In this document: positions 6,245 through 9,413 of the stretch, piece by piece
How positions within the stretch are numbered: the stretch's first letter is position 1
Layout of the letters: each line of letters begins with the position of its first letter
Origin: Chloroflexota bacterium
Lineage (GTDB): Bacteria; Chloroflexota; Dehalococcoidia; UBA2247; RBG-13-53-26
Length of the DNA stretch: 9,413 bases
Reading direction: 5' to 3'
Assembly: GCA_017885485.1 (NCBI GenBank)
Contig: JAFNFZ010000311.1
Span: forward strand, 646-10,058
The notes under the pieces: model-generated
What the model was told of the DNA's origin: nothing
The model's input: the letters and a program-made list of their open reading frames with translations, nothing else
The model's database searches: none
Translations under genes and position numbers: made by a program

Positions 6245-6442
6245 TCATTCCTGGTTCTTCACGTGATCGAACCCAACCACTATCTCGTGCTTCTCATTCA
6301 CAGGGCAGTAGAGCGTGATCATAGCTTGCTTGTTCACCTGTTTGAACTTCCTAGGCCCAAAGAGGCTTCCACGCTCATCAATTCCCAGTACGAGGACTCC
6401 ATTACACTCAGAGTGTGGACAGTCGATGGTTACGAATGCCAT
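6245..6442 (-). CDS. Small putative zinc-binding protein (C-x4-C ... C-x5-H)
   Basis: The 65-residue product begins MAFVTIDCPHSECNGVLVLG and has C8-x4-C13, then Y-C46-P-V-N-E-K-H52 near the end, a possible three-cysteine, one-histidine zinc site. It is predicted soluble and strand-rich; I recognise no named family. The frame extends 21 codons upstream of this ATG, but TCACCTCCT on the plus strand (6447-6455) is a perfect AGGAGGTGA for the ATG at 6442, so this start is strongly preferred. The gene reads in the same direction as the iron-sulfur flavoprotein gene, about 110 bp before it, and module D3 lies 77 bp upstream. It may act in redox or nucleic-acid binding, but no function is claimed. 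Confidence 0.7.
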   Translation of the reverse strand: MAFVTIDCPHSECNGVLVLGIDERGSLFGPRKFKQVNKQAMITLYCPVNEKHEIVVGFDHVKNQE

Positions 6443-6518
6443 TCCCTCACCTCCTGCACTATTGTTCGAGTGCTTGTATATGGGATTCGCCTCGGACAAT
6501 AGCATAGGAAAACAGACA

Positions 6519-6550
6519 GCGTCAACCTCGGCCTGGAGGATACAAGGGGG
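6519..6550 (-). repeat. Repeat module D3
   Basis: It shares GCGTCAACCTC and the GGATACA...GGG portions of D1 with a short internal insertion. On the minus strand it ends in TTGACG (6525-6520), as D1 does. It lies 77 bp upstream of the small zinc-binding protein gene. Confidence 0.6.
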
Positions 6551-6631
6551 CGGCCTGAAGTTCTGCAGTGGTGGGGGCCCTATTCGGGATTCGGTGATGG
6601 TAGCGTTACTTTGAGAGCCGCAGGGCGACGA

Positions 6632-7541
6632 TCACGCCAGTATGTCCTGGAGCGCAGAAGCAGCGTCAGTGAACCGAAAGATGTAGCCTGCTTGCATCAG
6701 ACGCCGCGGGATCGCCCGCTGACCATCCAGCAAGACAGTTGCCATCTCACCAAAGAGGAGTCGCAGCAGAAATGCAGGAGTTGCCACAAACGCTGGCCGC
6801 CTCAGTTGCTGTCCTACCATGCGGCTGAAATCGGCGTTGGTGATGGGACTCGGAGCAGCCAGATTGAAAGGCCCACTTGCGACTTCATTGTCGATCAGAA
6901 AGCGGATGGCGCCCACCTCATCAACCACATGGATCCAAGGGAACCATTGGCTTGCCATTGCCCAAACGACCTCCAAGAAAGAGACGAAAAGGTAGCAACA
7001 TTCGAGGCAGTGCACCACCTTGGTCGCTGAGCACTACTCCAGTGCGAATCGTCACTCGCCGTACCCCTAACGCTTCAAGTGCGGAGGTGGAGGACTCCCA
7101 TTCGACAGCTAGCTGTGCCAGGAAGTCCTTCCCTGCCGGGCTGTCTTCAGTCGCATCATTATCGCCGCAGGGACCATAGTATCCGACACCCGATGCCTGG
7201 ATAAGCACTCGAGGCCTACGGGTGGTTGATTCGATTGCCTGGACTACAACCCGACCGGCATTCAGACGGCTCTCACATATGCGGCGTTTACGCTCGCATG
7301 TCCACCGTCCACCCGCAATGCTCTCACCTGCTAGGTTGACAATAGCATCAGCACCATCAACTAGGGAACCCCAGTCCCCAAGAGTGTGTGCATCCCAGCG
7401 TTCCACTCTCATGCCCGGTGGCAGAGCAACGACTCTCTCCGGATGGCGACTGAGTATGATGACTTCATGGCCATCGTTGGTTAGGCCACCACCGAGCGCC
7501 CGACCGATCAGACCAGAACCTCCTGTGATCAAGATGCGCAT
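6632..7541 (-). pseudogene. TIGR01777 family NAD-dependent epimerase/dehydratase-like protein, split by a frameshift
   Basis: The 5' frame (ATG 7541) begins MRILITGGSGLIGRAL, with the G-G-x-G-x-I-G nucleotide-binding loop of extended SDR proteins. It continues through N-L-A-G-E-S-I-A-G-G-R-W (about residues 69-80) and a Y-Y-G-x-x-G motif (about 121-126) to L-F-L-G-G-R-L-G-N-G-K, then runs off into P-M-V-P-L-D-P-C-G and stop. The next frame resumes exactly where the family should continue, Q-W-F-P-W-I-H-V-V-D-E, then G-P-F-N-L-A-A-P-S-P, and ends in an alanine at 6635. Removing one G from the plus-strand GG at 6949-6950 restores a protein of about 302 residues, normal for this family (YfcH / SDR39U1 type, cytoplasmic, substrate unknown). 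No slippery heptamer or long homopolymer lies there, so gene inactivation or a consensus error is likelier than programmed frameshifting. AAAGGA precedes the ATG. Confidence 0.9.
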
Positions 7542-7576
7542 TTACCTATCCTTTCGTTGTATCTCAATTCTAGCAT
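7529..7576 (-). CDS. Possible 15-codon leader peptide overlapping the TIGR01777 start
   Basis: ATG at 7576 is preceded at 5 nt by a perfect AGGAGG (plus-strand CCTCCT, 7582-7587), a stronger site than that of the downstream gene. It encodes MLELRYNERIGKCAS and stops (7531-7529) 12 nt inside the TIGR01777 gene in another frame. Such overlap is typical of translational coupling. The peptide shows no attenuator-like run of one amino acid, and coding is unproven. Confidence 0.3.
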   Translation of the reverse strand: MLELRYNERIGKCAS

Positions 7577-7610
7577 CTTGTCCTCCTGGGCATGGGGTGG
7601 CTGCCTTTGC

Positions 7611-7764
7611 CAGGATTGCAGGCCCACAATAGACCTACTCCCGCATGCATACCATTTGAGATCAGAGTCTAGGCAAATCCAGCCGCATCGGACTCTCCCA
7701 AGCAATGGTGGGCTACACCGGACGACAGGCAGAACCAGAACCTTCGAACTAGCCTTCAGCCTGG
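7611..7764 (+). repeat. Dispersed repeat A, copy 3 (head), joined to module B2
   Basis: The head (GCAGGCCCACAATAG at 7618-7632, GAGATCAG at 7658) aligns ungapped with copies 1 and 2 up to about 7685. Instead of the A tail it is followed by B2 (7706-7764), which matches B1 (3122-3180) without gaps. The copy lies 70 bp upstream of the TIGR01777 start. Confidence 0.8.
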
Positions 7765-7921
7765 CCGGTCTGCACCATGGTTGACCGCACCGTAGGACCG
7801 AACATATCACACTGCCCTCGCCAGGGTCTGTTCTAGTCTTGTGCAGTTCGAATCCTAGACCAAGCCATGAGTCACTGGTCACGACGAAACCCCGGGTCAA
7901 TCCCCCGACAACGAAGGGGTA

Positions 7922-7950
7922 TTGACAAAATCAAGCTTCAGTGCTATCAT
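7922..7950 (+). promoter_or_regulatory. Sigma70-type promoter of the DUF2089 operon
   Basis: A perfect -35 TTGACA (7922-7927) and a -10 TATCAT (7945-7950), 5 of 6 to consensus, are separated by exactly 17 nt. Transcription would begin near 7957, about 44 nt before the ATG at 8001. It is the best promoter in the window. Confidence 0.75.
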
Positions 7951-7962
7951 AGATCACTAAAC

Positions 7963-7984
7963 TCAATATTGAAATCAATTATTG
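7963..7984 (+). promoter_or_regulatory. Possible operator: palindrome and near-repeat in the operon leader
   Basis: TCAATATTGA (7963-7972) is a perfect 10-bp palindrome, and 12 nt later TCAATTATTG (7975-7984) repeats it with slight change. The pair lies just downstream of the predicted transcription start, one helical turn apart, an arrangement that suits a dimeric repressor. The HTH protein encoded next is a candidate binder; this is inference. Confidence 0.35.
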
Positions 7985-8000
7985 TAATAGGTGGTCGAAA

Positions 8001-8363
8001 ATGGCTAGAGATTGGCAGGAACTGACCAGAATGACCCAGGGCAAGCCGGTAACAGTTGAACGCGTACGTGTGGTGGATGAGGATATTGCCATTGAGGGCA
8101 GTTTCGCACTCCCGCGGCTGGCCGGTCTGTCCGCTGAGGATCAAGTCTTTGTCATGGCTTTCGTCCGCTGTCACGGCTCCATAAAGGCGATGGAAGAGAT
8201 GTTCGGCATAAGCTATCCCACGGTGAAAAATCGGCTCAACCGGATCGCCCGGCGCCTTGAGTTTGTTGAGACCGTGGAAGTATCACCGGACGAGGAAGCG
8301 ATCGGCGGGCTGGAGCGCGGCGAGATCTCCGTCGACGAGGTACTAAGGAGGCTATCAGAATGA
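8001..8363 (+). CDS. DUF2089 family helix-turn-helix protein without the N-terminal zinc ribbon
   Basis: The 120-residue product carries the DUF2089 core: I-E-G-S-F-A-L-P-R-L-A-G-L-S-A-E-D (residues 31-47), F-V-R-C-H-G-S-I-K-A-M-E-E-M-F-G-I-S-Y-P (54-73) and T-V-K-N-R-L-N-R-I (74-82). Residues 58-86 form a helix-turn-helix with the hallmark S-Y-P-T-V. Many DUF2089 proteins begin with a two-knuckle C-x-x-C zinc ribbon; here residues 1-30 hold no cysteine. The C-terminus, G-G-L-E-R-G-E-I-S-V-D-E-V-L-R-R-L (102-118), is the SHOCT-like hairpin found in this family. AGGTGG (7989-7994) precedes the ATG by 6 nt. It heads an operon: its TGA overlaps the next ATG (ATGA, 8360-8363). It is probably a DNA-binding regulator of the operon, possibly autoregulatory through the palindrome at 7963; no target is shown. 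Confidence 0.88.
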   Translation: MARDWQELTRMTQGKPVTVERVRVVDEDIAIEGSFALPRLAGLSAEDQVFVMAFVRCHGSIKAMEEMFGISYPTVKNRLNRIARRLEFVETVEVSPDEEAIGGLERGEISVDEVLRRLSE

Positions 8364-8638
8364 AGCGACCGCCCGTGCTGATGCACATAAGAATCCAGGC
8401 GGAGAGAAGGGCAATCGGCTTGTGGTTGCCACTCTTCCTGCTGCTGCCGCTGGCGCTGGTGGTGTTCATCATCCTGTCCCCTCTGATCCTTGTGGCAACA
8501 ATCGTCCTCTGGCCCAGCGGCTGGGGGAAGAGAGCATTGCTCACTCTGAGAGCCTCGGTAGACATATTCTGCTCGATGCGTGGCCTTTGCATCAATGTTC
8601 ACAGTGGTCGCCAGAGCGTGTCGGTTTCCGTCGTATAG
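8360..8638 (+). CDS. Small membrane protein of the DUF2089 / SHOCT-like operon
   Basis: The 92-residue product has a basic N-terminus (MKRPPVLMHIRIQAERR), a long hydrophobic stretch at about residues 19-51 that could form one long helix or a re-entrant hairpin, and W-P-S-G-W-G-K-R. A mildly amphipathic tail ends in a strand-like V-S-V-S-V-V. It overlaps the upstream stop by four bases (ATGA) and has AAGGAGG (8345-8351) 8 nt before the ATG, so it is translationally coupled to the DUF2089 gene. Its place between DUF2089 and SHOCT-like genes suggests it is the membrane partner of that system. I know no defined biochemical role. Confidence 0.8.
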   Translation: MKRPPVLMHIRIQAERRAIGLWLPLFLLLPLALVVFIILSPLILVATIVLWPSGWGKRALLTLRASVDIFCSMRGLCINVHSGRQSVSVSVV

Positions 8639-8660
8639 GCGAGCGAAGGAGGACAAAGTC

Positions 8661-9104
8661 ATGTCAGACAACAAGAAGAAGATCCTGGAGATGTTGGCCA
8701 AGAACAAGATTAGCGCCGACGATGCTTTTCGCCTGCTCAGCGCCATAGATGGTGGGGAGGGCAGACGCGAAAGTACTGGCAGGGCGGCAACTGCCGTCAA
8801 AGACAAGGCCAAGTACTTGCGGGTCACTGTGCTGCCCAACCCCGAAAGCGAGCGGTCCGGCAACTACGACCGAGTGAACATTCGGGTGCCCATGTCGCTG
8901 ATCCGTGCCGGTATCAAGCTGACCTCTCTGATACCGTCTGAAGCCCGGGACAAGGTGAACTTGGCCCTGCACGAGAAAGGCATCGACTTCGACGCGCGCA
9001 ACATGAAACCTGAAGACATCGAGGAGCTTATCGGGTCCCTGAGCGATCTGGAAGTGGACGTCGTAAGCAAGACTGGAGAGAGCGTCAGGGTGTTCGTTGA
9101 ATGA
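8661..9104 (+). CDS. SHOCT-like domain protein (YvlB/LiaX N-terminal type)
   Basis: The 147-residue product starts MSDNKKKILEMLAKNKISAD and continues D-A-F-R-L-L-S-A-I, the short two-helix SHOCT-like hairpin (residues 4-29) at the N-terminus of YvlB/LiaX-type proteins. A charged linker follows. From about residue 52 comes a domain with K-Y-L-R-V-T-V, V-N-I-R-V-P-M-S-L-I-R-A-G-I-K-L (72-87), S-L-I-P-S-E-A-R-D-K-V-N (89-100) and a last strand S-V-R-V-F-V-E. Homologues act in envelope stress circuits in Firmicutes; that role is inferred here. The frame is open 27 codons upstream, but AAGGAGGA (8646-8653) sits 7 nt before ATG 8661, which fixes the start. It lies 22 bp after the membrane protein gene. 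Confidence 0.85.
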   Translation: MSDNKKKILEMLAKNKISADDAFRLLSAIDGGEGRRESTGRAATAVKDKAKYLRVTVLPNPESERSGNYDRVNIRVPMSLIRAGIKLTSLIPSEARDKVNLALHEKGIDFDARNMKPEDIEELIGSLSDLEVDVVSKTGESVRVFVE

Positions 9105-9165
9105 AAGGGGTTTCCAGGGCGAAAGCAGGCCACTACAATATTGGCAGTAATGAGGAGGTGCTCTG

Positions 9166-9413
9166 ATGGCTGAGGGCAAGAAACCATATCCGGCGAGCCT
9201 GTTGGTTGACTATCCCGACCGCGAGTTGAACCGGCTGACTTCGTTCTTTCGTCTCGTCGTCATCATCCCCATAGGCATGCTGCTGTGTTTGGTCAATGGC
9301 TCCGTTTTCTAATGGGGAGAGGACCACGGATGGGTCGCCATCTTCTCCGCCGGCGGAGTGCTGTTCCTGGCTACCGTGCTCATGCTGCTCTTCAAACGGA
9401 AGTACCCGCGCTG
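9166..9413 (+). pseudogene. DUF4389 family membrane protein, interrupted by in-frame TAA; continues past window edge
   Basis: From ATG 9166 (GAGGAGGTG at 9152-9160 as ribosome binding site) the frame reads MAEGKKPYPASLLVDYPDR and E-L-N-R-L-T-S-F-F-R-L-V-V-I-I-P-I-G-M-L-L, then stops at TAA 9310-9312 after 48 codons. The same frame continues without another stop: W-G-E-D-H-G-W-V, a second hydrophobic segment, and F-K-R-K-Y-P-R at the edge. The first part matches the DUF4389 start (Y-P-A-x-L-x-V-D-Y-P, N-R-L-T-x-F-F-R), and the part beyond the stop ends in the family's R-x-K-Y-P-R motif, so both halves belong to one gene. The product would be a multi-helix inner membrane protein of unknown function. 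It follows the SHOCT-like gene by 61 bp as the fourth operon member. A nonsense mutation or a single-base consensus error explains the TAA best. Confidence 0.8.

Larger units (their letters stand above)
7577..8000. other. Divergent intergenic region: repeat A3-B2 and the DUF2089 operon promoter
   Basis: This 424-base spacer separates the minus-strand TIGR01777 gene and the plus-strand DUF2089 operon. It contains the A3-B2 repeat, the operon promoter and a palindrome. Between 7765 and 7921 I see no gene; the long minus-strand frame across the region reads through repeat DNA. Confidence 0.5.

Noticed and set aside
6611..7030. Plus-strand frame of 139 codons
   Set aside because: It is antisense to the 3' half of the TIGR01777 gene, where the minus strand shows clear family motifs.
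463..7764. Interpretation of the recurrent repeats as a CRISPR array
   Set aside because: Copies are dispersed over kilobases, not tandem, with no regular spacers and no cas genes.
7846..7866. TTCGAATC motif resembling a tRNA T-loop
   Set aside because: The bases around it do not form a T-stem beyond one pair, and no other tRNA arms are present.
7529..7900. Minus-strand frame of 123 codons covering repeat A3-B2
   Set aside because: Most of it translates repeat DNA; only the final 15 codons, with their own AGGAGG, are a plausible translated unit.
8213..8863. Minus-strand frame of 216 codons
   Set aside because: It crosses three clear plus-strand genes of the DUF2089 operon with good ribosome sites; composition is that of a shadow frame.

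Overview
The window looks like a fragment of an uncultured bacterial chromosome, most likely Chloroflexota (Dehalococcoidia-like). That is an inference from the gene mix: a class III CoA-transferase, a CrtI-like FAD oxidoreductase, an Fe-S flavoprotein, and a DUF2089 / small membrane protein / SHOCT-like / DUF4389 cluster. It also rests on long gene-poor spacers holding degenerate repeats. No marker gene fixes the taxonomy. There is no rRNA gene, complete tRNA gene, transposase, integrase or CRISPR array.

Left part (1-1692): the 5' end of an MDR-family oxidoreductase leaves the window on the minus strand (GTG at 121). Upstream of it is a perfect 18-bp inverted repeat (176-193 / 310-327). A 50-codon DUF1737-like gene (640-792, +) follows, sitting between two direct copies of a repeat tail, and then a two-helix membrane protein gene (947-1270, -).

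Middle (1693-5503): a class III CoA-transferase gene (1693-2931, -) diverges from a phytoene-desaturase-like FAD oxidoreductase gene (3477-4943, +). The latter has a recognisable sigma70-type promoter. A tiny zinc-ribbon reading frame that has lost one cysteine (4947-5096, -) lies tail to tail with it.

Right part (5504-9413): a minus-strand run holds an Fe-S flavoprotein gene, a 65-residue putative zinc-binding protein gene, and a TIGR01777 nucleotide-sugar epimerase-like gene broken by one frameshift. A plus-strand operon then starts from a good promoter (TTGACA-N17-TATCAT) with a palindrome just downstream. It encodes a DUF2089 HTH protein lacking the usual zinc ribbon, a small membrane protein, a SHOCT-like protein, and a DUF4389 membrane protein interrupted by an in-frame TAA. 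By family association this operon probably concerns envelope homeostasis.

The most unusual property is the intergenic DNA. Four modules (called A, B, C and D here) recur in different combinations. Module D occurs four times, always in the same orientation, 5' of four different minus-strand genes. Two conserved genes are disrupted and a third is degraded, so either the region is decaying or the assembly carries base errors.
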